A DNA stretch of 64,000 bases from DASSFZ01 sp035292585 (GTDB lineage: Bacteria; Chloroflexota; Anaerolineae; Fen-1058). Shown here in pieces: positions 1 to 9,165 of this stretch (positions are counted from its first letter, which is position 1; the number at the start of each line of letters is the position of its first letter). The DNA is taken from contig DATDPU010000160.1 in assembly GCA_035292585.1 (NCBI GenBank), positions 13,141 to 77,140 on the forward strand, read 5' to 3'. A model generated the notes under the pieces. That model did no database searches, was not told where the DNA came from, and saw only the letters and a program-made list of their open reading frames with translations. The translations under genes were made by a program, and so were the position numbers.

Positions 1-138
1 CACGCGGAATCCTCGCAGCCTCCTCCGTTAAATTCACTCCACTTTCTCACCTCTTGGATCGATTTTTTCGGTAGACTGTATCACGGGTCGCATTAGTAAT
101 TTCATACAACACTCAACGCGACCCAAGAGGAATGTGAA

Positions 139-3100
139 ATGCGCCAGCAAAGACCTCTCGCCTACCTCGCAGTGATCACCCTATTGGTTTCAACCAGCCT
201 CGGAGTTTCATCCAGCAACGCCGCGCAAGTTACCGCGCCCGCTTCAGCCGTTGCAATTGAAGCGGCAACAGGCCAAACGCTTGATTCGGCCTCTGTCTCA
301 CATAGCGCAGATCCATCATTGCCTCCAGAAGCATCGGCGGATTGGTGGGCGGATTCGCAGGCAGAAATTCGACAGTCCGAGTATCGCATTACCTGGCAAG
401 ATCAAACGTATCTCTCGAGTCTGCCCGCCGCTTATCAGGCGCCCAATCGCGTGCGCAACTTGCGAACGTATTTCACGCCGACGGGCATTCGCGTGATTCC
501 GCGCACTGAAACGCCCGAATGGGAATGGGGTCTAAGCCTGACCGGCTATGGGTCTGCCGGCGACAACCAGCCCATTCCGGCTGCCCGGCTTTCAACAACT
601 GGCAACCGAATTGAATACGATCGCGGCGACCTCATCGAATGGTACGTGAACGACGAGCGCGGCCTGGAGCAAGGTTTTACTTTGCTCAATTCACCGCACC
701 CGGACGCCGATTCGTCGCAAGTTGTGCTCGAGCTAACCCTCTCCGGCGATTTAACGCCCTCGCTGACGGAAGAGGGTCACGCCATAGAGTTCTACACTTC
801 AAGTGGTGTGCGTGTGTTGCGTTACAGTGCTCTACATGCCTACGACGCCACGCAACGCGAACTCCCGGCGCAGTTGTCCATCGACGAGTCAGGCTTGAGC
901 ATCAGCGTTGATGTAGCAAATGCTGCCTATCCTATTACAATCGATCCACTCGCTACCACGCCGAGCTGGATGGCCGAGGGCGACCAAGATAATGCGGGAT
1001 TTGGTGAGGTAAGCACAGCCGGCGATGTCAACGGCGATGGTTACTCTGATGTCATCGTCGGAGCAGCAACCTACGACAACGGCCAGATGGACGAGGGCCG
1101 CGTCTGGCTCTACTATGGCTCAGCAACCGGCTTGAACTCAATTGCTAGCTGGACAGCCGAGGGTAATCAAGACGGAGCATTGTTCGGTCGGGTGAGCACA
1201 GCCGGTGATGTGAACGGCGATGGGTATGCCGATATCCTCATCGGCGGCCTAAACTATGACAACGGTCAGATGGATGAAGGGCGCGCGTTCGTCTACTATG
1301 GATCGCCATCAGGTCCGAGCGCCTCTCCCAACTGGACTGCTGAGAGCGATCAAGACGGCGCCATCTTCAGCTACTCTCTGGATACGGCGGGCGATGTCAA
1401 CGGCGACGGGTACAGCGACATTATCGTCGGCGCGTATTGGTACGGCCCCGGGGAAGATGGGCGCGTCTACGCCTACTACGGTTCGGCCTCAGGTCTCAGC
1501 ACCACGGCCAACTGGATGATTGACAGCGATCAACCGAATGCCTGGTTGGGCAGCTCGGTGAGCACAGCGGGTGATGTCAACGGCGACGGCTATAGTGACG
1601 TGATCGTTGGCGCCACGCGGTATGACAACGGCCAGATGGACGAGGGCCGGGCCTTCGTCTACTACGGCTCCGCAACCGGATTGAGCACTACCGCTAGCTG
1701 GACATCCGAGAGCGATCAGGATTCTGCTTACCACGGCTTGGTCGGCACAGCGGGCGATGTGAATGGCGATGGCTACGCCGATGTCATCGTTGGAGCATAC
1801 TATTACGATAACGGCCAAACCAACGAGGGTCAGGCATCCGTTTACTACGGTTCAGCGACGGGCTTGAGCCAGACCGCCAATTGGACTGCCGAGGGCAACG
1901 AGGACAATGCCGAGCTCGGCTGGTCACCCGGCACCGCCGGCGATGTGAATGGCGATGGCTATGCCGATGTCATTGTCGGTGCTAACTACTGGTGGGCCAC
2001 TAACAAAGGTGGGCGGGCAGAGGTCTACTATGGTTCAGCGGCGGGGTTAAGTCCAATTGCCGACTGGATGGTTGATACGGACCAGGTTGGTGCCCAACTG
2101 GGTATGCAGGCAGATACTGCCGGGGACATTAACGGTGACGGCTATGCCGATGTGATTATTGGCGCATCTGGCTATGACAACAATCAAACTGACGAAGGGC
2201 GCGTCTTCGTTTATTATGGCAACGGAGGCAAAGGGCTATCGCTGCGGCCGCGCCAGATGCGCACCGATGGCTCTGTTCACGTGGCGTCACTGGGCAAATC
2301 AGATTCAGCCAGCGCCGTCCAACTGCGCTTGACCGGGCGAACGCCGCTCGGCCGGGGCGATGTCAAGCTTCAATGGCAAGTTGCTCCCTTAGGCGTTCCC
2401 TTCACAGCCACTACGGTCATCAGTGGCACGAGCAACGCCTGGACAGACGTGCTGACCGGCGGCGTCGTCATCACCCAGAATGTCACAGGCCTGACGCCCG
2501 GCACACCCTATCACTGGCGCGCCCGCCTGATCTATCGTCCCGGTAATCGCCTGGGGCAAAGCGCCAGTCGCTGGATACATATCCCCTGGAACAGCTGGAC
2601 AGAACAAGATTTTCGCACGCCCGCCGGGATTGTTTGCACTTCCCAGACACGCGAGTCGGATATCATGCTTATCGTCGACCGCTCGGGCAGCATGGCCAAC
2701 AGCAACAAACTGGCTGACGCCAAGATCGCAGTCAGTGGTTTCCTCTCGTCGACCGATGCGCCACCCGATCAAGTTGGCCTGGTTTCGTTCTCGACCGATG
2801 CCCAGCTGAATCAGCCATTGACTACCGATAAAGCGGCGGTGAATGCCGCTACTCAAACCTTGACAGCCACCGGCAGTACCCGAATCGATCTTGCCCTAGA
2901 GCAATCTCGAATGGAGCTCGCCAGCGGTCGTCACATTCTCACGCACGCCAAAGTCATCATCCTGCTAACTGACGGTCAACAGACTGTACCTCCTGGCAGC
3001 GCTGCTGTCGTCAACGAAGCCGACATTGCCAAAGCTGAGGGCGCTACCATTTTCACCATCGGCCTCGGGCCGGATGCCGATGCAGCCTTGCTGCAACAGG

Positions 3101-6100
3101 TCGCCACCAGCCCCAGCCACTACTACTTCGCGCCGACCAGCGATCAGCTCGAAGAGATTTACCGACAAATCTCCGCGGCCATCTACTGTCCCGACATCGG
3201 CGGGCGGGTGTTTGTCGACCAGGATCAGAATGGGTTGTATAACCCTGGCAGCGATGCCCTGCTACCGAACGCTGCTCTCAATTTGGAAGGCCCCAGCGTG
3301 CGGACGACGACCAGCCAGGCGGATGGCAGGTATCTCTTTGCCGATAACCCCGCCGGAACCTACACCGTCACACTCGATCTCGCCAGCTTGCCGGTGGGTT
3401 ATGCGCCGACCACGCCTGTCTCTCAAGTTATCAATCTCGGCAGCGCCGATGATCTGGATAACGACTTTGGCTTGCGCTCGACGGCTCGTGGAAATGCCAT
3501 TGTCTTCACGCGGCCACAGCCGGAGACTGGCGCAGACGCGAACATTTGGATCATGGATGCTGATGGGTCGAACCAGGCCCAACTAACTACCTATTCGGGC
3601 CAGGACCGATGGCCTGCACTTTCGCCCGATGGCTCGAAAGTTGCCTACGTATCCTTCCGGGATGACCGCTGGACACTTTGGATAGTGAACAGCGATGGCG
3701 CTAGTCCTGTGCAGCTTCCAGTCAGCGGCAGTAGCGGTGCACCGGCTTGGTCACCCGACGGTAGCCAGATCGCTTTTAATAATGATGCTCAAGACTGGTG
3801 GGAGATCTGGGTCATTAACGCAGACGGTTCCAACTTGCGACGTGTGACCTCACACGGACCAGCAGCCGGGCATCCAGCCTGGTCGCCCGACGGCCAGAGA
3901 TTGGTATACGGTGTTGATCCGGTTGGCCTCTATTACGACCTCTATGTGGTCAATGTTGATGGCGCCGGACAAACCCTCTTAGTTTCAACTGCCAGCGGGT
4001 TTTCCAATCATTTTGCTGCTTGGTCTCCCGATGGGGGCCAAATCGCAACAGTGCATTGGCCCGCAGGGAGCGCTGGCCCACGAGACCTTTGGCTCATGAA
4101 TGCAAATGGCTCTGGCGGACAAACGCTAGTAACAGGCATAGAGCCGAATGAACAGAATCTATCTTGGTCATCAGACGGCAATTGGCTCGTCTTTGCCAAG
4201 GATGGTCAGATTTGGCGCGTACAGCGGAACGGGACACAGTTGACCCAGATCACCTTCAATAGCGGCTGGGAGCCTGCAACTAACGCCAGTGGGTTTGGCT
4301 CGGGCACCCCTGTTAATTCGGACATGGGCGGGCGCGTGTTCGTCGACCAAAACATCAACGGCCAGTACAACCCCGGCATCGATACACCCGTGTCCAACGC
4401 CAAGATCAAACTTGAGCAGACAGCCCTGCTCACAGCGACCAGTCAGGCAGATGGGCGGTACCTGTTCGCCGACAATGCGGCCGGAACCTACACGGTTACA
4501 CTCGACTTCCTTAGCCTTCCAGGCGGCTATCGGGCGACTACACCCGCATCGTACGTGGTCACGCTTGGAACTGCCGATGATCTGGACAACGATTTCGGGC
4601 TGCGTTCCACGGCGCGAGCGAATGCCATCGTCTTCACGCGACCTCAACCCGAAACCGGTGTGAACAGCGAAATCTGGATAATGGATGCAAATGGGTCGAA
4701 CCAAGCTCAACTAACTACCTATTCAGGCCAGGCTCGATGGGCCGCGCTTTCGCCAGATGGCTCGCGTGTCGCTTATCTGTCCCAAAGAAGTGGCCAATGG
4801 ACGCTTTGGGTAATGAACAGTGATGGCACCCACCCCACCCAGTTACCTTTCAACGGACAAGCAGGTATTCCAACCTGGTCGCTGGATGGAAAACAGATTG
4901 CGTTTCAGGGTGATAGTGGAGAGTGGTGGGAAGTGTGGGTTATCGGCGCTGATGGGTCAAATTCACGACGTTTGACCAATCATGCCGAAGCGGCCGGCAG
5001 CCCGGCGTGGGCACCCGATGGACAGAAGCTCGTCTATTTGACCGAACCGCTCCCAAACTACCACAATCTCTACACGATCAATACGAATGGCTCAGGGCAA
5101 ACGCTGTTGGTTTCGGCCGCTGCCACGGGCTATTCCAACCATAGGCCCGCCTGGTCGCCTGATGGAACGCGGGTTGCCACATTACACTATGCAGCTGGAA
5201 GTCTTGGGCCGTACAACTTGTGGTTGATGAATGCCGATGGTTCCAATGGTCAAATGCTCGTACCGAATCTTGAGTCACACAGCCTCAATCGACTCTCTTG
5301 GTCATTGGATAGCAACTGGCTGGTGTTTGGCAAGGACGGCCAGATTTGGCGTGTCGGGCGGGACGGAACTCAACTCACGCAAATCACAAACAGTAGCGGT
5401 TGGGAACCGTCGACGAACGTCTACTCGTTTACCGCTACCAATCCAACACCGACTCCGACGGCAACGCCGACACGCACGCCAACTGCAACACGCACACCGA
5501 CCGCCACACCGACACCGACCAACACACCCGCCACTACTCCCAAGAGCCGGGTTTACCTACCCGCGCTTCTGCGCAACTACTGCTCTGGCCCGATCCTTGA
5601 CAACTTCAGCAACCCGGCCAGCGGCTGGCCGATCAAAGAAACAACTTATTGGTCGTACAGCTACTTGAATGGCGAATATCGTATGTACGCTAAGCGGTCC
5701 GCCATCGGCGCGGTGACTCGCGGCGAATACTCTACCGGACAATTCAGTATTGAGGTCGATGCACGGCGCGCGGCGTTGATCGATGATTCGCTGGGGATCG
5801 TTCTAGGCTTAACGGACGATGGGAGCGAGTACTACACCTTCGAGGTTTACCCCAGCCTGCAAGTAGGCGCGATTTGGCGCAACCAGAACGGCCAGTGGAC
5901 GCTGATCGATTTCAATCAGTCGAGCTCAATCCAGACTGGGCTGAGTATCAATCACCTCAGAGTAGAGACATCGACCGCATCCGGTTACAGCGCCCACTTC
6001 TCAGTCAACGGTGTGTATGTCGGCGCACTCACCCTACCCTACAGCGCGACCAGCGCACGTCGTGTGGGTCTCACTGCCTCTGCCGACGCCGCTGGTTTCG

Positions 6101-6237
6101 ATGCCCGCTTCGACAACTACAAGCTGGTGTTAGAAGGCTGCCCCGCAAATATGCAACTCAGCAGCTTACAATCTGGAGAAACACTCGATAGGATGTTTGA
6201 ATCGCCGTTTAGAGCTAAGCCAGGGCAATCCCAGTGA
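139..6237 (+). CDS. Giant secreted FG-GAP / VWA / PD40 surface protein (2032 aa)
   Basis: Probable exported surface protein; no enzymatic role is recognisable. Residues 1-29 form a signal peptide ending in an SSNAA-type site. Seven FG-GAP repeats (DVNGDGY core, Ca-binding beta-propeller type) occupy about 285-695. A fibronectin-like stretch follows. A VWA domain spans about 839-1018 with MIDAS motif DRSGS from D847. Then come two tandem copies of a module: an SdrD B-like domain (GGRVFVDQ, about 1019 and 1395) followed by a TolB-like PD40 propeller. A Thr/Pro linker (about 1770-1803) and a LamG-like C-terminal domain close the protein. There is no sortase motif. ATG 139 is preceded by AAGAGG at 125-130. 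The architecture suggests adhesion or carbohydrate binding, which is inference. Confidence 0.9.
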   Translation: MRQQRPLAYLAVITLLVSTSLGVSSSNAAQVTAPASAVAIEAATGQTLDSASVSHSADPSLPPEASADWWADSQAEIRQSEYRITWQDQTYLSSLPAAYQAPNRVRNLRTYFTPTGIRVIPRTETPEWEWGLSLTGYGSAGDNQPIPAARLSTTGNRIEYDRGDLIEWYVNDERGLEQGFTLLNSPHPDADSSQVVLELTLSGDLTPSLTEEGHAIEFYTSSGVRVLRYSALHAYDATQRELPAQLSIDESGLSISVDVANAAYPITIDPLATTPSWMAEGDQDNAGFGEVSTAGDVNGDGYSDVIVGAATYDNGQMDEGRVWLYYGSATGLNSIASWTAEGNQDGALFGRVSTAGDVNGDGYADILIGGLNYDNGQMDEGRAFVYYGSPSGPSASPNWTAESDQDGAIFSYSLDTAGDVNGDGYSDIIVGAYWYGPGEDGRVYAYYGSASGLSTTANWMIDSDQPNAWLGSSVSTAGDVNGDGYSDVIVGATRYDNGQMDEGRAFVYYGSATGLSTTASWTSESDQDSAYHGLVGTAGDVNGDGYADVIVGAYYYDNGQTNEGQASVYYGSATGLSQTANWTAEGNEDNAELGWSPGTAGDVNGDGYADVIVGANYWWATNKGGRAEVYYGSAAGLSPIADWMVDTDQVGAQLGMQADTAGDINGDGYADVIIGASGYDNNQTDEGRVFVYYGNGGKGLSLRPRQMRTDGSVHVASLGKSDSASAVQLRLTGRTPLGRGDVKLQWQVAPLGVPFTATTVISGTSNAWTDVLTGGVVITQNVTGLTPGTPYHWRARLIYRPGNRLGQSASRWIHIPWNSWTEQDFRTPAGIVCTSQTRESDIMLIVDRSGSMANSNKLADAKIAVSGFLSSTDAPPDQVGLVSFSTDAQLNQPLTTDKAAVNAATQTLTATGSTRIDLALEQSRMELASGRHILTHAKVIILLTDGQQTVPPGSAAVVNEADIAKAEGATIFTIGLGPDADAALLQQVATSPSHYYFAPTSDQLEEIYRQISAAIYCPDIGGRVFVDQDQNGLYNPGSDALLPNAALNLEGPSVRTTTSQADGRYLFADNPAGTYTVTLDLASLPVGYAPTTPVSQVINLGSADDLDNDFGLRSTARGNAIVFTRPQPETGADANIWIMDADGSNQAQLTTYSGQDRWPALSPDGSKVAYVSFRDDRWTLWIVNSDGASPVQLPVSGSSGAPAWSPDGSQIAFNNDAQDWWEIWVINADGSNLRRVTSHGPAAGHPAWSPDGQRLVYGVDPVGLYYDLYVVNVDGAGQTLLVSTASGFSNHFAAWSPDGGQIATVHWPAGSAGPRDLWLMNANGSGGQTLVTGIEPNEQNLSWSSDGNWLVFAKDGQIWRVQRNGTQLTQITFNSGWEPATNASGFGSGTPVNSDMGGRVFVDQNINGQYNPGIDTPVSNAKIKLEQTALLTATSQADGRYLFADNAAGTYTVTLDFLSLPGGYRATTPASYVVTLGTADDLDNDFGLRSTARANAIVFTRPQPETGVNSEIWIMDANGSNQAQLTTYSGQARWAALSPDGSRVAYLSQRSGQWTLWVMNSDGTHPTQLPFNGQAGIPTWSLDGKQIAFQGDSGEWWEVWVIGADGSNSRRLTNHAEAAGSPAWAPDGQKLVYLTEPLPNYHNLYTINTNGSGQTLLVSAAATGYSNHRPAWSPDGTRVATLHYAAGSLGPYNLWLMNADGSNGQMLVPNLESHSLNRLSWSLDSNWLVFGKDGQIWRVGRDGTQLTQITNSSGWEPSTNVYSFTATNPTPTPTATPTRTPTATRTPTATPTPTNTPATTPKSRVYLPALLRNYCSGPILDNFSNPASGWPIKETTYWSYSYLNGEYRMYAKRSAIGAVTRGEYSTGQFSIEVDARRAALIDDSLGIVLGLTDDGSEYYTFEVYPSLQVGAIWRNQNGQWTLIDFNQSSSIQTGLSINHLRVETSTASGYSAHFSVNGVYVGALTLPYSATSARRVGLTASADAAGFDARFDNYKLVLEGCPANMQLSSLQSGETLDRMFESPFRAKPGQSQ

Positions 6238-6296
6238 TCGCCCGGTCAGCGTAAGAAGTATAGCCGGCACAGCACGCCAGCCGCTGGTAGCATCTT

Positions 6297-6335
6297 CCGT
6301 AGGGTAAGCCAATCACTTGCCCTACGGCTTGTTTT
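6297..6335 (+). terminator. Rho-independent terminator after the giant surface protein
   Basis: A 12-bp stem (6297-6308 with 6316-6327, one G-U pair) closes a 7-base loop and is followed by CTTGTTTT. It lies 60 bases after the stop at 6237, so it separates this gene from the glycan cluster. An open frame beginning with TTG at 6317 starts inside this hairpin, which argues against that start for the next gene. Confidence 0.85.
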
Positions 6336-6430
6336 CGGTTATCGTCAGGTCGGGTAGGAAAGCGTCTGGTCAGACTACCGGAGCATATTGCGGGCTGGAC
6401 TTTTCTCCAGTCGAGATTGGTGACAGTGGA

Positions 6431-7582
6431 TTGAATGCAGTTTACAGTATTGCCGCCAAACTAGGTGGCAGCGGTATCGGCCACATTGCCGCACAAGCCG
6501 CTAGTGGTATTTACCAGGCCGGAGTGTTGATGCGGCTGTTTGCCAGCTCGAACGCCCAATCCGCTATCCCAGCCCGACTCATTCGCCATTGGGGTCTCAT
6601 TGGCCGAGGGCTAAAATATGTCGAAGCCAGGGATTCGAGCGGTATTCTCAACCATATCGACAACGGCGTGTTCGATAGATGGACCGCCGTGCAGCTACCA
6701 TACGCTGACATCTTTCACGGCTGGAATGGGATGTGCCTCAGCGGCTTGAGACGGGCAAAACAACTCGGGATGGCGACGGTCGTCGAACGTGCCTCGTCGC
6801 ACCCATCCCTGCAGTACCAGCTGCTGCGAGAGGAATACCAGTATTGGAACGTACCGCTGAAGTTGCCCATGTGGAACTACAGCCGTTCTCTTCGCGAAAT
6901 TGAGGAAGCGGACTATGTTACAGTTCCCAGCGCATTCGTCCGACAGTCAATGATCAAGGCGGGTGTTGCGGAAAAAAAGTTGTTGGAGATTCCATTTGGG
7001 GTTGATCTGGAGCAGTTTCTTCCTGGCCAACAGTCCACCAGCCATCCTTTTCGCTTAGTCTTTGCCGGCCAGGTATCGATTCGAAAAGGCGTCCCGTACT
7101 TACTGGAAGCCTGGCGCCGTTTAGGTTGGACGGACGCAGAACTATGGATTATAGGGGCAGTCACACCCGATTTTGCAACGCTGCGCGATCGCTGGTCGCA
7201 GCTGCCCGGAGTGCAGTCTATCGCCCACTCCTCCAATCTCCCGCAACTCTTTCAGCAAAGTGATGTGTTTGTTTTCCCAAGCATCGAAGAGGGAAGCGCC
7301 TTGGTCACGTACGAGGCGCTAGCCAGTGGGCTACCCGTTGTTACCACCCTCAACGCTGGCTCAATCGTGCGGGATGGCCAGGAAGGGTTCATCGTCCCCA
7401 TCCGAAATATAGAAGTATTATGCTCTAGGTTAGAGCAATTGCGAAGCAACGACCAACTGCGCATCCAGATGGCCAGAGCAGCGCGCGAACTTGTTAAGCA
7501 GTTTACGTGGGAAAAGTATCAATTCCGTCTTGTCAGTGCTTATCAACATGTTTTGCGCAGCAAGGCTTCCATTGTTCAGTAA
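6431..7582 (+). CDS. Glycosyltransferase family 4 (GT-B)
   Basis: Transfers a sugar from a nucleotide donor during surface-glycan assembly; donor and acceptor are unknown. The C-terminal half carries the GT4 donor-site signature with two glutamates (SIEEGSALVTYEALASG, near residue 281). A preceding VFAGQVSIRKGVPYLLEAW segment is typical of the family. The frame is open from TTG 6317, but that codon is inside the upstream terminator and the first 38 residues look non-protein. TTG 6431 gives a normal N-terminus (NAVYSIAAKLGGSGIG), so I use it; the start is moderately sure and has only a weak ribosome binding site. Sampled rows here have lower GC than the downstream cluster. Confidence 0.83.
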   Translation: MNAVYSIAAKLGGSGIGHIAAQAASGIYQAGVLMRLFASSNAQSAIPARLIRHWGLIGRGLKYVEARDSSGILNHIDNGVFDRWTAVQLPYADIFHGWNGMCLSGLRRAKQLGMATVVERASSHPSLQYQLLREEYQYWNVPLKLPMWNYSRSLREIEEADYVTVPSAFVRQSMIKAGVAEKKLLEIPFGVDLEQFLPGQQSTSHPFRLVFAGQVSIRKGVPYLLEAWRRLGWTDAELWIIGAVTPDFATLRDRWSQLPGVQSIAHSSNLPQLFQQSDVFVFPSIEEGSALVTYEALASGLPVVTTLNAGSIVRDGQEGFIVPIRNIEVLCSRLEQLRSNDQLRIQMARAARELVKQFTWEKYQFRLVSAYQHVLRSKASIVQ

Positions 7583-7589
7583 AACCAGA

Positions 7590-8333
7590 ATGAAGCGTAC
7601 ATTGATAAGACTGATGGGGTGGCCAGCCATAGCACTGCCAAGGGACCCTACAGTTTTCGATCGATGGCTATGGCTGCGAAGTTATCTGCTACAAGGCCCC
7701 TATCGGACGCTTGATGCTGGTTGCGGCGCAGGCGAATTTACGCTGTATGCAGCGAAAGTTGGCAATCATGCCATCGGCCTGTCTTTTGATGTGCATTTGA
7801 ATAACATCGCGAGAGCTCGAGCGGACTTGTTGAGAATTTCAAATGCCGAATTCATTACGGCGGATCTCAGAGCACTTGACAGGTTGACTGACGAGCTCGG
7901 CACCTTCGACCAGATTATCTGCTTCGAGACAATCGAGCACATCATGAATGACAGAAAGGTGATCACCGATCTATCACAGCTTCTGAACTCAGGTGGTCAG
8001 CTGCTGTTGACGGCCCCTTTCAAGAATCACCGACGTCTACCCGGCGAGAAGGTCTCTGAGTCTGAAGATGGAGGACATGTGCGATGGGGATACACGCACG
8101 AAGAGATACGCTCGATATTTCAAAGTGCAGGACTGCGTGTTCAAGCGGAGACATATATCTCAGGTTACTTGTCCCAGCAAAACCTGCGCTTAACATATCG
8201 GTTGGGAAACACGCGTAGCGCTGGGGCAATTCTATTCCCCCTGCGGTTTCTTCAACCGCTTGACCACCTAATGACACGCTTGCTGAACTACCCCTATCTC
8301 AGCATTGCAGTCATAGGAATTAGAAACGGGTGA
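7590..8333 (+). CDS. Class I SAM-dependent methyltransferase
   Basis: Probable sugar or lipid-carrier methyltransferase of the glycan cluster. Motif I is TLDAGCGAGEFTLYAA, with the acidic post-I region further on. The segment FETIEHIMNDRKVITDLSQ followed by LLNSGGQLLLTAPF is the standard motif II/III arrangement. The frame could start at 7491, inside the previous gene, but ATG 7590, seven bases after the preceding stop, gives a conventional 247-residue protein. Its rows are near 50% GC against about 70% in parts of the downstream cluster, which hints at a separate origin. Confidence 0.82.
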   Translation: MKRTLIRLMGWPAIALPRDPTVFDRWLWLRSYLLQGPYRTLDAGCGAGEFTLYAAKVGNHAIGLSFDVHLNNIARARADLLRISNAEFITADLRALDRLTDELGTFDQIICFETIEHIMNDRKVITDLSQLLNSGGQLLLTAPFKNHRRLPGEKVSESEDGGHVRWGYTHEEIRSIFQSAGLRVQAETYISGYLSQQNLRLTYRLGNTRSAGAILFPLRFLQPLDHLMTRLLNYPYLSIAVIGIRNG

Positions 8334-8337
8334 GTAC

Positions 8338-9099
8338 ATGGCCAAATCGATCACATCGGCATACTACGACGACTACTGGTCAAGACATACAGGCTGGACG
8401 CCCCACCCTTCACTGACAACACTCAAGCGCAAGCTATTCACTCGCTTCGTTACGCCTCACACAGTGGTACTCGATGTCGGCTGTGGGAATGGAGTCCATT
8501 ATGGACGCGACTTAGCATCTATCGCGCCAGAATATTATGGCTTAGATATTTCAGAAGTGGCCGTAGAGACAGCACAACGAAATGGTATCCGAGCACAGAG
8601 TCACAACCTGCAGGTGCCCTTTCCCTTTCCGGCAGGAAAGTTTGACACCATACTTTGTGTAGAAGTCTTAGAGCATCTTTTTGATCCGGCTTTTGCGTTG
8701 AGCGAGATGCGACGTGTGCTAAAAGGAGGAGGCCATATCATTGTTAGTGTACCCAACATCGCACACTTATCCAATCGTGTGCGGGCTGTTCTCGGGGGTT
8801 TCTCTCCCGGAGGGACCCCCGAGACCTCTTCGCGTCGCCAATGGGCTGATCCGCATATTCGTTTCTTTACGTTGCGTTCGCTCCGAGGGCTGGCTGCCGA
8901 GCAGAGAATGAACCTGGTCGAAGTATATGGTGAAGGGTTTTCTGTATTTAGCACGTTTCCAGTATTCAGCCCTTTAGCAGCACGGCTCGTTGGATGGGAA
9001 CGACTAGAACGCTGGTCTCAGCCATTTGAGTTTCTGGCGCGCTGGTGGCCTTCGTTGATGGCGGGGCATCTCATCGGTGTGATCAAATACATGGGTTGA
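8338..9099 (+). CDS. Class I SAM-dependent methyltransferase
   Basis: A second methyltransferase, 253 aa, starting four bases after the previous stop and so co-transcribed with it. Motif I is VLDVGCGNGVHYG. EVLEHLFDPAFALSEMRRVL and GGGHIIVSVPN follow as in UbiE/COQ5-like enzymes. The acceptor is unknown; a surface sugar is the contextual guess. Base composition resembles that of its upstream neighbour and is poorer in GC than the genes that follow. Confidence 0.85.
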   Translation: MAKSITSAYYDDYWSRHTGWTPHPSLTTLKRKLFTRFVTPHTVVLDVGCGNGVHYGRDLASIAPEYYGLDISEVAVETAQRNGIRAQSHNLQVPFPFPAGKFDTILCVEVLEHLFDPAFALSEMRRVLKGGGHIIVSVPNIAHLSNRVRAVLGGFSPGGTPETSSRRQWADPHIRFFTLRSLRGLAAEQRMNLVEVYGEGFSVFSTFPVFSPLAARLVGWERLERWSQPFEFLARWWPSLMAGHLIGVIKYMG

Positions 9100-9165
9100 C
9101 CACTACTCATAATGAGTTGTTGACTCGATTTTAGCTCAACTGCTCGTCATTAGGGAGTAATCAGT

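Noticed and set aside
6317..6430. TTG 6317 as the start of the first glycosyltransferase
   Set aside because: This codon is inside the 12-bp terminator hairpin, and the resulting residues do not look like the family N-terminus.
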